From: Nitzschia sp. pyKryTriq1
Taxonomy: Eukaryota > Bacillariophyta > Bacillariophyceae > Bacillariales > Bacillariaceae
Length of the DNA: 64,000 nucleotides
Assembly: GCA_956465555.1 (NCBI GenBank)
Contig: OY101118.1
Span: 2,129,751 to 2,193,750, forward strand
Direction: 5' to 3'
Below the pieces are notes generated by a model. It saw nothing but the letters and a program-made list of their open reading frames with translations, was not told the origin of the DNA and did no database searches. The position numbers were made by a program, and so were the translations under genes. Positions 40,273 to 50,522 of the stretch are shown one piece after another (the stretch's first letter is position 1; each line of letters opens with the position of its first letter).

Positions 40273-41396
40273 CACCCTCGCATATGAGTCGTGACTGTGT
40301 TGGCTTCAGGACGTTGTAGATACTGGTAGCGCATGAGTTTGTGATGGGAAGGTGGGTGGTGTTTAGTGAAATAGTCTGCTTTGTTGAGGCGACCGGGTGC
40401 CCAGTAGAGGTGAAATTGGTTTTGGGCAATGCGGTCTTTGAGCCAATGATACCGCATGTCGAAGGCTTTGGAACGTTTCATGCGGACTTGGGCTTTGAGA
40501 ATGTCATGTGCGGTGGAGTTGTCGGTCTCGAGAGGCGTGCCGGTGGTGGGCTGGGGATGGCCCATTTCTTGGAGTGCAGTGATGATGGGGATGGCTTCTT
40601 GAGCAGTGACGAAGAGGCCGCCGGTTTCGGCTTCTGAAGCGGATGCTTGGACACCACGAAGAGTCTTGCAAAGAACATGAATGGGACCATTGGATGTTGG
40701 TAGGGGAGGATCGGTGAATGTGCGATTGCTGAGAAAGTAGATGCTGGCGCAGCGGCTTCGCGCGTTGGGAAGAACGAGGTAGGCGGCGTCAGCGATGATG
40801 TAGAGGATCATATCGCTGGCGTAGTACCGAATCGTGGCATCGGGATGAGTAGCAAGATAGTCGAGGAGGTGATTGCAGGCGTCTCCGGTGACAACGGTGG
40901 GTTGGGCTTGGGAATTGGAGATTTCGTTGAGTGCCGCAAGAATGGTTGGGTCGACAGCACGGCCGTAGTAGAGGAAGGTACCAGAGACGGATTGAACACG
41001 TTGAGTGTCGGCTTTGTCAAGGAGGGGAGAGGAATCCGTGTTGGCGTATTGGACTTTTTGACCGTAGACGGGTGTCGACCATTTATGGAGGGCCCGTGCC
41101 ATTGGCGGGGGGGACGAATGGTCCTGGGTTCGCTGGGGACACCCATGGGACAGTGTTGGGTAGCGTGGCATACCTGACGTCGGACAAAATTAGGCCCAAA
41201 TGGCCGTATAGTCCGCCACCGATAGTGGTGGGTACAGAACTGGCGTTTGCCTTGAGTTCTGTGAGTAGAGTTTGTAGGGACTCGTACACAGGTTGACCGT
41301 GGAGACGAGTGAGCACTTTGTGCTGGAAGTAAGTGTCTTTGACACTGGGAATACGGGAGGACATCATGGTCAAAACTAAGAAAAATCACTAAGCTC

Positions 41397-41549
41397 TGTC
41401 ACTACGTGTGAAGTAAATCAATAAGAGGAGCTTAGTAGATTTATGAGACTAGTGGTGATGAGAGCATCATGGCTCCGGTATGGGTCGTTGACGGACGACG
41501 GACGGACAGTGACGTCACATATGGATCTTGGATACCGATAGGAGAAACA
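41397..41549 (-). repeat. LTR (153 bases), 5' LTR with respect to the element
   Basis: Same sequence as 40120-40272. Followed immediately by the second GATGC copy of the target-site duplication. Confidence 0.9.
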
Positions 41550-41653
41550 GATGCAGGGGATCTTGGATCTTGGCCATATTTCTCTCATCATAAAATAATC
41601 CAAAACCCAAAGCCTTTACGTCATTTATTTGTTGCTTATCAATTTTGGATGTC

Positions 41654-42938
41654 ATGGTGAGATTGTCGAGAGATAGGCTCGTTAGTCATGGTCGGAAGGG
41701 CCTCCATGGGACACTGAAAGATCGGGAATCCACCAACAAGGGGGCAAAAAAGAAAATCTGTATTTTGTGTACATTCCTCTGCTTCGTATTAGCTCTTTAC
41801 CTTTCCTTTGACTATGGTGATGGCGAGGCCGGACAATCATTATTAACAGCAACAACGACAAAAGCAACGTCGCTCTTCGGTTATGACGTTTCAGAAGAGT
41901 GCAAAAGGCTTCCTTTTATTCGTCCAATGGGCAGTTATTTTCTCGATGGCAGTATTGGATTCGCGGACTCTGCAGAAGGAGTCGAACCTGCCTTCAAAAT
42001 TGGCTCCAACTTTGGCAAACAGGCAACGAAGCACATGGTAAGCGTGCAGTTCGATAGACTACTTGTGTACAAAAGGCTAGTGTACAAAATGGAATTAGCA
42101 GTGCTCGTGGAAATATTTTAAAGTACATACTTGGAGTCTCATCTCAAACTCATATTTATATTTTCAGGAAGGCGACAGACCTAATTTCCAGCTTGTCAAG
42201 GAAATATTAGACAAGAAAGGTGATGGCCTGGTCTTGGATATTGGTGCAAATCAGGGTTTCTATACGTGGTACTTGGCAACGCTTGGGATGAATGTTCTTG
42301 CATTTGAAATCTTGGAAAAAAATGTCAAAGCTTTGCAACATGGTGCCGAAGTTAACCCTCCAGAGGTTGCAAAAAAAGTTTTCATTTTTCCTGTCGGGCT
42401 TGGTGAAAAAACAGGTCGAATGAGCATGGATGGCACCAATTACGAGGGATTTTTGTCGAGTCAGGGGAGTGGGCCAATATTGACTACTTCATATGACTGT
42501 TTTGCACATCATAATGGGCTCGCACTTGGCGATGCTTTGGTTTCCAACGTGGCTTTCATCAAGCTAGACGTCGAAGGATTTGAGATTGCGGTTCTACGTG
42601 GAGCCAAGAAGTCACTCTTTGGTCCAAAAGGCAAGGTTGGTGCACTTTTAGTGGAGGTGGGGCCTGGCCGGTGGTCTCGTGCCAAAGTAGAATTTGATAC
42701 CGGGGTTGCAGAAATGATAGATTTGTCGACGCATTTCAAAAATTCCTATCTAATTGTAAGGACAGGCGGATCTTTCGTGAAGACGTGCCCTCCAACACTG
42801 GCTGGTAAATTAGCAGATCAAAATCCAAGGGTCATGGAAGGAGTAAAGGTTCACAAAATGAAAGCATCGGAAGTTGGCGCTATCTTGAAAGAATTGAAGG
42901 ACATGGAGGGAGATTGCAACTTTTGGTACACCAACTAG
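41654..42938 (+). CDS. FkbM-family SAM methyltransferase, type II membrane protein
   Basis: Exons 41654-42037 and 42168-42938 join in phase 0 across a 130-base GTAAGC...TTTTCAG intron, giving 384 residues. A short cytosolic Lys/Arg-rich N-terminus precedes a signal anchor (ICILCTFLCFVLALYLSF, about 36-53), so the catalytic part should face the Golgi/ER lumen. Catalytic core: DIGANQGFYTWYLATLGMNV (SAM motif I), LAFEILEKNV, FPVGLGEKTG, and the FkbM signature FIKLDVEGFEIAVLRGA. The length of the core fits Methyltransf_21. Known members methylate sugars or small molecules; the substrate here cannot be told, but a lumenal glycan is plausible. The young LTR element sits about 100 bases upstream, in its promoter. 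Confidence 0.87.
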
Positions 42939-43086
42939 CGGCCTGGTAGTCCGATAGAAACGGGGAGAAATCTTTCAACTGCAAATGACCTTCACTGCCG
43001 TTTCTACTCCCAACTATTTTACTAGTAGTGTTTTTCTGGTGTTTCGTTCAACACAAATTCAACCTGTGTTTTATGTATGTGCCCTC

Positions 43087-45936
43087 TCAAATTTCGTATG
43101 TAGCGTTGCTGTCGTTGAGAAGACTAAGCCCAGCAAGTTTTGACTCCTCTGCAGTCGTTCCAATCGTGGAAACACGGCCATGTGATTCTCGTCGATAGGG
43201 ATTTCCACTCGCAAATTCGCTATCCTCGCTCAATGCAAGACTTCCCATCATTGCACTTAAATTGCTTTCCTCGTTAACTGGGACGGATTGTCTACTCGGA
43301 CTTCCCTCGAACAAATTCCTCTTCTGAATTTCAGCTCGAGCCCAGTCTGGCCAGTTGCTAGTATCAGGCTCTGGGGACTGGTAGGGACTTGAGCCGAGGG
43401 GACTTTGTTTGTTCTTGCTTGTGGCTCGCTTCGGTAGCGCCGGCGAAGCAAAGGAAGTTCTCCACTGGACGACACTCTTGCTGCGGGGGAGACTCTTCGG
43501 GGGTGTCTGGGCTGGTAGCCGTAGAGGTGAAGGGGATGGCGTCTCAACAATTTCTGAATCCCCTTCTAGAGACTGTTGCGACGAAGGCGAAGACGTCTTT
43601 TCATTGGCCGGCGAGAACAATCCTCTTGAATAAATTGACTCGTCATCCACATCACGGTGCATCTCGGTGAAGAATTTGTGTTGCATTAAGTCTCTGGCAT
43701 CAGGTCTCGATTCCGGGTCTTTGCTGAAACAGCGATCTAGAAGGTCGCACAGAAAGGAATAGACGTTCTTGTCCTCGTTCAATAGTCTATCCTTGTGCTC
43801 ATCATCGACTGGTGGTGGTCCCGTGTGCTTCTTTATATGATTGAAGAGCGAAATAGGATTCGAGAATCCTTTGTCTTTCCATGGAGGGGAACCGGTGATC
43901 ATCTGATGGGCCACACAGCCAATGCCCCAAATATCCGCTTTTGCGCTGTATTTCTCCTCGAAAACCTCCGGGCTCATAAAGTAAGGGGTGCCTCGAACCG
44001 TGAGACTCATCATCAAATTTGCACTTAGGTTGCTCAGTTTCTTGCTTGCCCCAAAGTCTGCCAGTTTGACGATGCCTTCGTCATTCACCAGAATATTCGA
44101 ACCCTTTATGTCCCGGTGCATGATATCATTTTCGTGGAGGTAGACAAGCCCAGACAATGTCTGCGACAAGTAGCTTTGAATTACCTGAATCGTGAAAGGC
44201 CCAAACCGTCCGAGGAGAGTTGCGACGGAGCCTCCTGGGACCCATTCTTGGAATATGTGAAGATGGGTTTTGTCCATTTGAGCACCAAGATAGCGAACAA
44301 TGTTCTGGTGGTCCAATGATTTCATGAGTTCAATCTCACGACGAACGTCCTGCATGACGGTGTCGTCGACCTTGAATTTCTTCACGGCCATGAGTTTCCC
44401 TGTCTCGTTATTCATACCGACGTGAACGACGCCAAATGATCCAACGCCGATCTTGGATCCCAACTTCCACCTCCCACGCTTGACAAGGCCTTCCATTCGG
44501 AAAAAAGACTTCCGCGCTTTTCTTCGCTTTGGCTCTGGAGTGCCCTGGCTGATAGGAACATCTGATTTTGGATCATTTTCTCTAGACGAAAGTGAAACAT
44601 CTTTTCCTTTTCCGTCGGAAACAATTTCTTCCCTCGAAACAACGGAGATCGATTGTTCTTTGGTCTTCTCCCTCGATTCAATCGAGACGTGGCCGCCTTC
44701 GTCTTTTTCCAGCGGCACGAAATCGTCATCAGCGTCAGCAGCGTCGTCATCAGTGTCATCGTCGGCGTCATCCACAAAGCAAGGACTTTCGTCCGCCTTA
44801 TCCTCGTCGCCATCACTGGTAGTTCCTTCGACTCCAGTCGACTTCCTTCCTGCTTCGAGTTCCTCCTGCTCCTCTTCGTCGTCCGAAAGAATTGTGGCCA
44901 CAAGAATATCTTCGTCATCATCAAAATCATCTTCGTCCACAAGAACTGCCACTTCAGGCTCTGGTGAGTCAAGGGACACGCGCTTATCACTCGAAGTACT
45001 TAGTTTGGCTGGAGTGTGTTCATTATGTGTTGCATCATCAGCAGCGCACTCGCCAATTGATTGCGCTTCGCAGCTTTCTGCAATATCATCGGGAAAATCG
45101 GAACTTGGCTTGCTCTCCTCCTGTGACTCAGATGTGGACGGTTTTTCTTCTGGTCGCCGTTTTCGTGGCGGTGGCTTCAGAGTGTCCTTCTCCTCTTCAA
45201 TGTAGTCGTCAAAGTCATCATCAGAGACACTATCTTCTTCATCTTCTTCTTCTGGCACGTATTCGTCGTCATCGGGCTCGCATTCGTCTGAATCTTCGAA
45301 ATCCTCTTCCGTGTCGGACTCGTAGTCCTCTTCAGATTCGGCCTCGCTTTCGACTTCGTCTTCACTTTCATCGTCTTCTTCTTCAGAGGCTTCAGACTCA
45401 AGAAGAGTTTCATTGGGGTCAATTTCGTCGATGTCGTCCTTGTCCATTTCTAGTGTTTCGTCGTCCTCATCGTCGTCGTCACCTTCCTGTTCTTGTTCTT
45501 CTTCAGAGGAAGATGAATCGTCTTCAATCGCCCTCTGTTTCCTAGCCAAGCGACCCTTCGGAAGAGGAGAGAAAGCTTCGCTGCTAGCAGCACTGGTCTC
45601 ATCTTCCATAGACTTGTCAGGACTTTTCGGATATGCTTGGGATTTTGGTATACGAGGCTGCGTCAACGGTGAACAAAAGTTGTCACCCTTTCCGACAATG
45701 ACAGATCTCGGAGGATGAGGAGTTTTAAGTTCTGATTCATTGAAACTTTCTAGTGTCTCAGCATCGCTTCTATCCACAGTCTCTCGAGAGGAAGCCTTGG
45801 CGTTCTTCACAGCTGGGACATTGTGACTCAACGACGCCAAGACACCTCCAAACTTTTTCTTGCTTGGAGGTGTGGTGATGTCTAGATCTGGATGGCTTTG
45901 CTTTTGAGCAGCGGCTCGACGTGTTCGAGGCGCCAT
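43087..45936 (-). CDS. MAPKKK (NPK1/Ste11-like) Ser/Thr protein kinase
   Basis: 949 residues, intron-free. Kinase domain about 490-757 with all key residues: Gly loop GVGSFG (496-501), Lys519 (MAVKK), the catalytic loop HRDIKGSN (Asp609), DFG (627-629), and the MEKK-type activation segment TVRGTPYFMSPEV. REIELMKSLDHQNIVRYLG and EWVPGGSVATLL are typical of plant NPK1/ANP MAPKKKs. The N-terminal about 480 residues are very acidic (runs of Asp/Glu/Ser, many possible CK2 sites), with a basic PPPRKRRPEE and KRRKARK just before the kinase. The C-terminus has S-P sites. Inference: apex of a MAPK cascade, the acidic arm regulating activity or localisation. Ends 148 bases from the FkbM gene, convergent. 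Confidence 0.93.
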   Translation of the reverse strand: MAPRTRRAAAQKQSHPDLDITTPPSKKKFGGVLASLSHNVPAVKNAKASSRETVDRSDAETLESFNESELKTPHPPRSVIVGKGDNFCSPLTQPRIPKSQAYPKSPDKSMEDETSAASSEAFSPLPKGRLARKQRAIEDDSSSSEEEQEQEGDDDDEDDETLEMDKDDIDEIDPNETLLESEASEEEDDESEDEVESEAESEEDYESDTEEDFEDSDECEPDDDEYVPEEEDEEDSVSDDDFDDYIEEEKDTLKPPPRKRRPEEKPSTSESQEESKPSSDFPDDIAESCEAQSIGECAADDATHNEHTPAKLSTSSDKRVSLDSPEPEVAVLVDEDDFDDDEDILVATILSDDEEEQEELEAGRKSTGVEGTTSDGDEDKADESPCFVDDADDDTDDDAADADDDFVPLEKDEGGHVSIESREKTKEQSISVVSREEIVSDGKGKDVSLSSRENDPKSDVPISQGTPEPKRRKARKSFFRMEGLVKRGRWKLGSKIGVGSFGVVHVGMNNETGKLMAVKKFKVDDTVMQDVRREIELMKSLDHQNIVRYLGAQMDKTHLHIFQEWVPGGSVATLLGRFGPFTIQVIQSYLSQTLSGLVYLHENDIMHRDIKGSNILVNDEGIVKLADFGASKKLSNLSANLMMSLTVRGTPYFMSPEVFEEKYSAKADIWGIGCVAHQMITGSPPWKDKGFSNPISLFNHIKKHTGPPPVDDEHKDRLLNEDKNVYSFLCDLLDRCFSKDPESRPDARDLMQHKFFTEMHRDVDDESIYSRGLFSPANEKTSSPSSQQSLEGDSEIVETPSPSPLRLPAQTPPKSLPRSKSVVQWRTSFASPALPKRATSKNKQSPLGSSPYQSPEPDTSNWPDWARAEIQKRNLFEGSPSRQSVPVNEESNLSAMMGSLALSEDSEFASGNPYRRESHGRVSTIGTTAEESKLAGLSLLNDSNATYEI

Positions 45937-46689
45937 GGCTAGGTGTGAAATGAGGAGAAAGGCACGGTAGTATCACTGGTATTATTGCATGCAAGATACA
46001 TAGAGAAGCAAGAAGAAAACGAGAGGCGTCGGCAGAAATAGAATAATGAATAATGCAATGATCGGCAACAACAAAATAATCCAACGACGATGACGGGTGA
46101 GACGAGGCATGCCGGCGTGCGCGCATCAAAATCTCATGTGCCTCCGAAATATTATCATTGAAAAATATATGGATCTGTATATCCTAAATACTCTATGTAA
46201 AACAGAAACGACCATGATTGGGGACTATTTTATGTATCGGCCCTCGACCGTGGGATGGCCCGGTACCAGTACCGGTACAGTACGGTACAGTACGGTACAG
46301 GTACATACAGGTACGAGTATGTACAAATACTCTCTTTTTTTAAGCTAGAAAACTAAAAGATCATAGACTTTTGAAATTTTCAGAATCGAATCATCCTAGC
46401 CGAATGAAATTTCGCGACTTTTGTGATTCTTCATGTTGTTCCAGATGCACCATTGCGCTTTTGTACGTATGCTTCACATAAAGTCAGACAGCTGCAACAC
46501 GATTACTTGGTCGTACCCGTCTACCGGTAGTAGTACTTGCTGTCCTCGTTGGTACACACCGTCAGGGCGACTTGGAAGTCGTAGTGTTCTGCCCGAGGAG
46601 TGTCTGAAAGATCATATTCGATCATCGTTATAGGCTCACTTTACTATCAAGTGTAGAAAAAGTGGTACAAGTACTTGTCGTATCCCAGC
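45937..46689. repeat. Intergenic region with GTAC cluster
   Basis: 46255-46325 is a run of GGTACCAGTACCGGTACAGT- and ACGGTACAG-type words; CTACCGGTAG lies at about 46520. No gene seen. Confidence 0.55.
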
Positions 46690-47204
46690 ATGGTGAATCA
46701 GGACGAGGTTTCGAGCGAGATCTTCCACTCTGCCATCGAGTGGGGACTCAAACCCTTCTCGAGCCAGAGGGATCGAAAATTCCGTAAGAAAGTTGCCGAA
46801 ACTGCATGCGCCGCTACCTCGTCCTGTCGCACGAGCGAACCATAGACGGATTAATTCGCAAGGAAAAAGAATTGAAAGACGAAGCAGCTGCCGCCGAAGC
46901 CGCGTTGCCAGCCATTCGTGAATCCCTTGAGGATAGCAACGTGGGAGGAGATGATGACTCGAGCGTTGTATGGGATGTTTGTAATATGAAAATGACTTTG
47001 AAGAGAGGTAAAAACCTCCATTGTGGACGCTGTGTCCTGACCTCACATCAACAAGTATGCACCTCTCCCCACGAAAGGACGAATAGCAACATTTATTGTT
47101 GCATATTGCTGCAGGTACCCATGCCATGTCGTAGACATTCTTCTTTTCTCGTCATCATCAAAGAAAGTGAAAGCCACCCAGCCTTGATGCAAATCCCATC
47201 TTAG
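46690..47204 (+). pseudogene. Possible small or decayed gene
   Basis: Two adjacent frames look protein-like. From the ATG at 46690 one frame reads SSEIFHSAIEWGLKPFSSQR then DRKFRKKVAETAC and stops at 46841. From 46806 another reads RRYLVLSHERTIDGLIRKEK, then DEAAAAEAALPAIRESLED, and stays open to 47204. The two meet near 46800 in different frames, as if one reading frame had shifted. A possible 60-base intron (GTATGC...CTGCAG, 47055-47114) lies in the second. Either this is a decayed gene, a sequence error, or two chance frames. The second frame's stop overlaps the stop of the convergent YkgJ gene by 4 bases, which weakens the case for a working gene. No family recognised. Confidence 0.35.
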
Positions 47205-47956
47205 TCGCACTCATAGTCCATTCCTTCTGGTGTCCTTCGGTCAGCTTCTTCAAACAACATCAACTGTTCCAATGCGTTGTTTATCGGCACTCCGTCGGAC
47301 CCCGAAGAAGTATTTTCTTCATTGAGGATTTTCATGCCTTCGCAGCCCCCATCATCAGCATTCCAGAGGGGCAAACGTAACGACGTATCATCATCGTCTG
47401 CTCTTCGAACTTCGACGTTCCAATTATATTCAGTATCCATTATATTGGACCAAAAAGGATACGTCGAGCATTGAATTGGACGAGCCTGGTAAATTTGGCA
47501 ATGGTTTGTCTCCAAGTCCAGAAATATACAAGCCGGACCCACATCCGTTACCTTGTCAGCCAACACAATCCAGGGGACAACGTCAGCTCCTTGCTCGGAC
47601 GTGGAGGAGGCATCCTCTGCTCCTAGTTGTGGCAGCTCCTTAATAGCATAACTCTTAATAAAATGTTTGGTCGTCATGCTCAGAAAATCTGCTGTCGCAA
47701 TCACTTCCTCGGGTGACATAAAGACGTCTCCCACGGTACGGCAACATTTTCCACAAGAAGTGCACTCAAACGGCAGCGTCGAAACACTGTCCAACCATCC
47801 TATTTTCCGAGATTTCGTGTCTCCGTCATGATTAAGTCGGCTGGAAAAATGTCTTGTTTCAAAGGGCGTGGACCTCCTAGTAGTAGTGATAGATGTACGT
47901 GAAAATGCGTTGCAAATTCCCAAGAGAAGGAAAAAGAGGAGGAGGATGAACGACAT
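47201..47956 (-). CDS. YkgJ-type cysteine-cluster protein, plastid-type presequence
   Basis: A 251-residue, intron-free protein. It carries the cluster CxxCxxCC (ECTSCGKCCRTVGDVFMS, Cys65, 68, 71 and 72), followed later by CIFLD, CQIYQARPIQCSTYPFW. This is the pattern of the YkgJ/UPF0153 family, thought to bind a zinc ion or Fe-S cluster. The N-terminus is a signal peptide (FILLLFFLLLGICNAF) whose Ala-Phe junction matches the ASAFAP motif for import into the diatom plastid, followed by a Ser/Thr/Arg-rich transit-like stretch. Function of the family is unproven; Fe-S or metal handling in the plastid is an inference. Divergent from the Hsp70-like gene. Confidence 0.87.
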   Translation of the reverse strand: MSFILLLFFLLLGICNAFSRTSITTTRRSTPFETRHFSSRLNHDGDTKSRKIGWLDSVSTLPFECTSCGKCCRTVGDVFMSPEEVIATADFLSMTTKHFIKSYAIKELPQLGAEDASSTSEQGADVVPWIVLADKVTDVGPACIFLDLETNHCQIYQARPIQCSTYPFWSNIMDTEYNWNVEVRRADDDDTSLRLPLWNADDGGCEGMKILNEENTSSGSDGVPINNALEQLMLFEEADRRTPEGMDYECD

Positions 47957-48525
47957 GGTCCGAAAAATACGCGAATCGAAACCTACTGCTAGTCCACTTC
48001 ACTCTACATACCCCCTCGTTGGAAATATGTTTGGAGATGCTGGAAGGCTAGAGAGAGCTCATCACCATCGTCAACAGGCAGGATGTGTTCATCACGATGA
48101 TGTTTTCTCAGTTTCACGATGACCAACTGTACCGGTACGGGTACTGTACTGTAAATAAGACCCACAAGCAAGATCGCAAAACGATCTTCGTTTCGCTGGT
48201 TTGGGGGTCGTATTTGTAGTCTACCCACCCCCGAATGAGAAAACATGAAAAAGTACAGCCACCGAACTATGAAAAGCAACCTTCGCCACAAAGACCCCCG
48301 ACATATGTAGTGCTGCCGTCACCCAACGCGCCCCATGCGTTTCTTCTCATTTCTCAATGCATCTTTTGTTTGGTGTAGGTGTTTGCCAATACTCATACTG
48401 ATACTGTAAGTCACCACAACACTCATACTACCTTTGGCTCTTGGCGTCCTTCCATCCCTCTCCCTACAGTACGTTGTAAAGCCTTGCCAGTCATTAGAAG
48501 GAAGTCATTTCATCATACTACAATA
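47957..48525. promoter_or_regulatory. Divergent promoter region
   Basis: 569 bases between start codons of the YkgJ-type and Hsp70-like genes. TGTACCGGTACGGGTACTG at about 48128. In-frame upstream codons of the Hsp70-like gene lack an ATG and are taken as leader. Confidence 0.5.
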
Positions 48526-50124
48526 ATGCTGGGTCGGCAGTTGGTGGCAAAAACGTGCCGTCGCTCGGTTGGGGCGGCGGCAACGTCGACGTCGTTGCTG
48601 AGCAGCGCCTCTTTCTCTCCTCGGTTATTGGATCAACACCGGTCTGCCCTGGCCGGTGGCTCTCGTTCGTTCCATGCAACGTCCAAACAAGAAATATTTC
48701 CGGTCTTGGCTGTGGGAGTACTCGCACTGGTGGGTCGTTATAGTTGGAAAGCCATGAATCGAATGGATACAGAGTGGGAAGACTACCAATGGGCTTTGCA
48801 ACAGTACGAACGACAACGCCGCAAAGACCAAGCGGTGGCTGACGCCCCGTTGACGATTGGAGTCGATCTGGGCACCATATATCTGAAACTCTCGACCATG
48901 GGAAATAGCGACAAGGCGGATCTCGTGCCGACGGCCCAAGGGGATCGCTATCGATTTACAGGAATACTCATGGATAAATCGGTCGATGGGGGAGAGGATA
49001 CAATGATTGTTGGTCGACCAGCCTTGGATAAATTCTTTTATACGCCCGAATCCTCGCTAGATTCTTCTGTGGCTTCAAAGGTGGTGCTACCTTATCGAGA
49101 ATTGCAAAAAGCGTCACATGAAGATGCTGCGAAACTAGTACAACAGGTGGTCCTTCCTACAGTCGGCGAAGCCTTGGATCGGATGGCGACTTCAGTTAGT
49201 CGACAACAGGAACAAGAAGGCAAACCGAAAACCAATGTCAGAACCGTCCTGACTGTTCCGCCCATATTTTTCAATCAACATAAAGAAACTATCTTTCATC
49301 AAAATTATCATGACGAATCGCATCATGCCATTACGGTTCCTGACCCTGTGGCAGCTATTTGGGGGGCACAGTCGGTAAACTTGCTACCGACACCATCCTC
49401 AAAAGAAGAAATTGCAACTACTTCCACCCTGGTGATAGATATTGGTGGATTGGCAAGTTCGGTGTCACTGGTACGCCAAGACCGAGTCATCGGCACCTCA
49501 TGTCTAGACAATGTCGGTGGAGAATCGTATGTACAGCAGTTGTGTGAGCGGATACTGAAGGAGGCAGGCGATGCCTCGATTGGTCAAGATGTCATGAGTC
49601 TAGCACTTATACATACCAGCGCTCGAAGCAGTATCATCGAACTAGCACAGAAATCGTCAAGCAAAGTTCACATTCCCTTTTTGTTCATGGGGCGGAAAGA
49701 TAAATCCAACGAGCCACACTTTGAGATGACTATTTCTCGGACCGTAATGGATCAAGCAGTGCAGGACTATTGGGCCAAAACGGTGGTACCCAGGCTTATG
49801 GAAAGTGGAGAGTTGTCGGCGTCTCTACCGCCGCCCACGAATGCATCGAGTCTTCTGACTTCGGCCATGACCAAGGTCTTGGAAGAAAGCGGTGAAGTCC
49901 CAACCAACATTCAACATATTTTGCTCGTAGGTGGAGGATCCAAGTTCAAACTTTTCGAACAGGCTCTACAGGATGCTCTCTCCGCTCTTATGGGACCTAG
50001 CTCCCATAAGCTGGTCATACCCGAGGCGTCGCTTCGTGCTGAGCTCACCACCATGGGAGCTGCTGCATTGCTACCCAACTACGACTACAATTACGATAAA
50101 GGGTTGGAACGAGTAGAGAACTAA
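48526..50124 (+). CDS. Divergent Hsp70-like ATPase with mitochondrial-type N-terminus
   Basis: 532 residues from the ATG at 48526 (MLGRQLVAKTCRRS), no intron. The N-terminus is Arg/Ser/Ala-rich without acids, a likely mitochondrial presequence, followed by a hydrophobic helix (FPVLAVGVLALVGRYSW, about 61-78). From about 107 it is an actin-fold ATPase: phosphate-1 loop IGVDLGTIYLKLST, LTVPPIFFNQH, DPVAAIWGA, phosphate-2 loop VIDIGGLASSVSLV, DNVGGESYVQQL, and adenosine motif ILLVGGGSKF. The substrate-binding domain is missing, since the chain ends after the ATPase fold (TTMGAAALLPNY). So it is Hsp70-like but not a complete chaperone; STCH/HSPA13-like architecture is a possible comparison. Membrane-tethered ATPase inferred. 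Confidence 0.82.
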   Translation: MLGRQLVAKTCRRSVGAAATSTSLLSSASFSPRLLDQHRSALAGGSRSFHATSKQEIFPVLAVGVLALVGRYSWKAMNRMDTEWEDYQWALQQYERQRRKDQAVADAPLTIGVDLGTIYLKLSTMGNSDKADLVPTAQGDRYRFTGILMDKSVDGGEDTMIVGRPALDKFFYTPESSLDSSVASKVVLPYRELQKASHEDAAKLVQQVVLPTVGEALDRMATSVSRQQEQEGKPKTNVRTVLTVPPIFFNQHKETIFHQNYHDESHHAITVPDPVAAIWGAQSVNLLPTPSSKEEIATTSTLVIDIGGLASSVSLVRQDRVIGTSCLDNVGGESYVQQLCERILKEAGDASIGQDVMSLALIHTSARSSIIELAQKSSSKVHIPFLFMGRKDKSNEPHFEMTISRTVMDQAVQDYWAKTVVPRLMESGELSASLPPPTNASSLLTSAMTKVLEESGEVPTNIQHILLVGGGSKFKLFEQALQDALSALMGPSSHKLVIPEASLRAELTTMGAAALLPNYDYNYDKGLERVEN

Positions 50125-50522
50125 GTTGAACGTTTTCTATGAATTACTACTCCTATTATAGTCTGATGAACCACGTAGACTACACCAACTACCACTTCTT
50201 TTCCGAGAATACCATCGAAAGAAAGTGGAAATACTGTAGACTAGAGTAGTATATGAAGGAACATCGATGAACACACAGAGCCGCACGATTGAGAATATTC
50301 TCTTCCACACTCACTATTAGCTAGTAGTGTAATAGCGTGGTTCGAACGAGTCCAAATCCGCACACGTGTTTTCCTTCTTCCGAAGTTTTATTCTTCTGTC
50401 GTTTCGCCATTTTATCGACGTCGATTCGTCGCTTCATACAGTTGGGATATTACATCATTCTTCGTTGACGCCTGACTATTTCATTTTCTTGATTCAGAGC
50501 CGAAAGAAAAGCAACCAACAGG
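50125..50522. other. Intergenic, nothing recognised
   Basis: CTAGTAG/AGACTAC words. The stretch GGTTCGAACGAGTCC at about 50339 resembles a tRNA T-arm, but no acceptor, D or anticodon stem can be folded around it. Confidence 0.45.

Larger units (their letters stand above)
40115..41554 (-). mobile_element. Ty1/copia-type LTR retrotransposon fossil with target-site duplication
   Basis: Element body 40120-41549 (1430 bases), coding on the minus strand, flanked by a perfect 5-bp direct repeat GATGC (40115-40119 and 41550-41554). Two 153-base LTRs (40120-40272 and 41397-41549) begin TG and end CA and are identical by my reading. Recognisable parts: the beginning of a Gag-type protein of the kind found in diatom copia elements (LTELKANASSVPTTIGGG) and the end of the Pol polyprotein with the RNase H region (AHDILKAQVRMKRSKAFDMR, WAPGRLNKADYFTKHHPP). 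It is broken: most of Pol is missing, with at least one major loss. LTR identity means the insertion is very recent. It lies between host genes and interrupts none. Confidence 0.9.

Noticed and set aside
44453-45205. 250-codon plus-strand frame rich in Ser
   Set aside because: Exact antisense of the acidic Asp/Glu arm of the MAPKKK; the Ser run is the mirror of GA-rich codons.
50339-50356. GGTTCGAACGAGTCC as a possible tRNA T-arm
   Set aside because: No acceptor stem, D-arm or anticodon arm can be placed around it.
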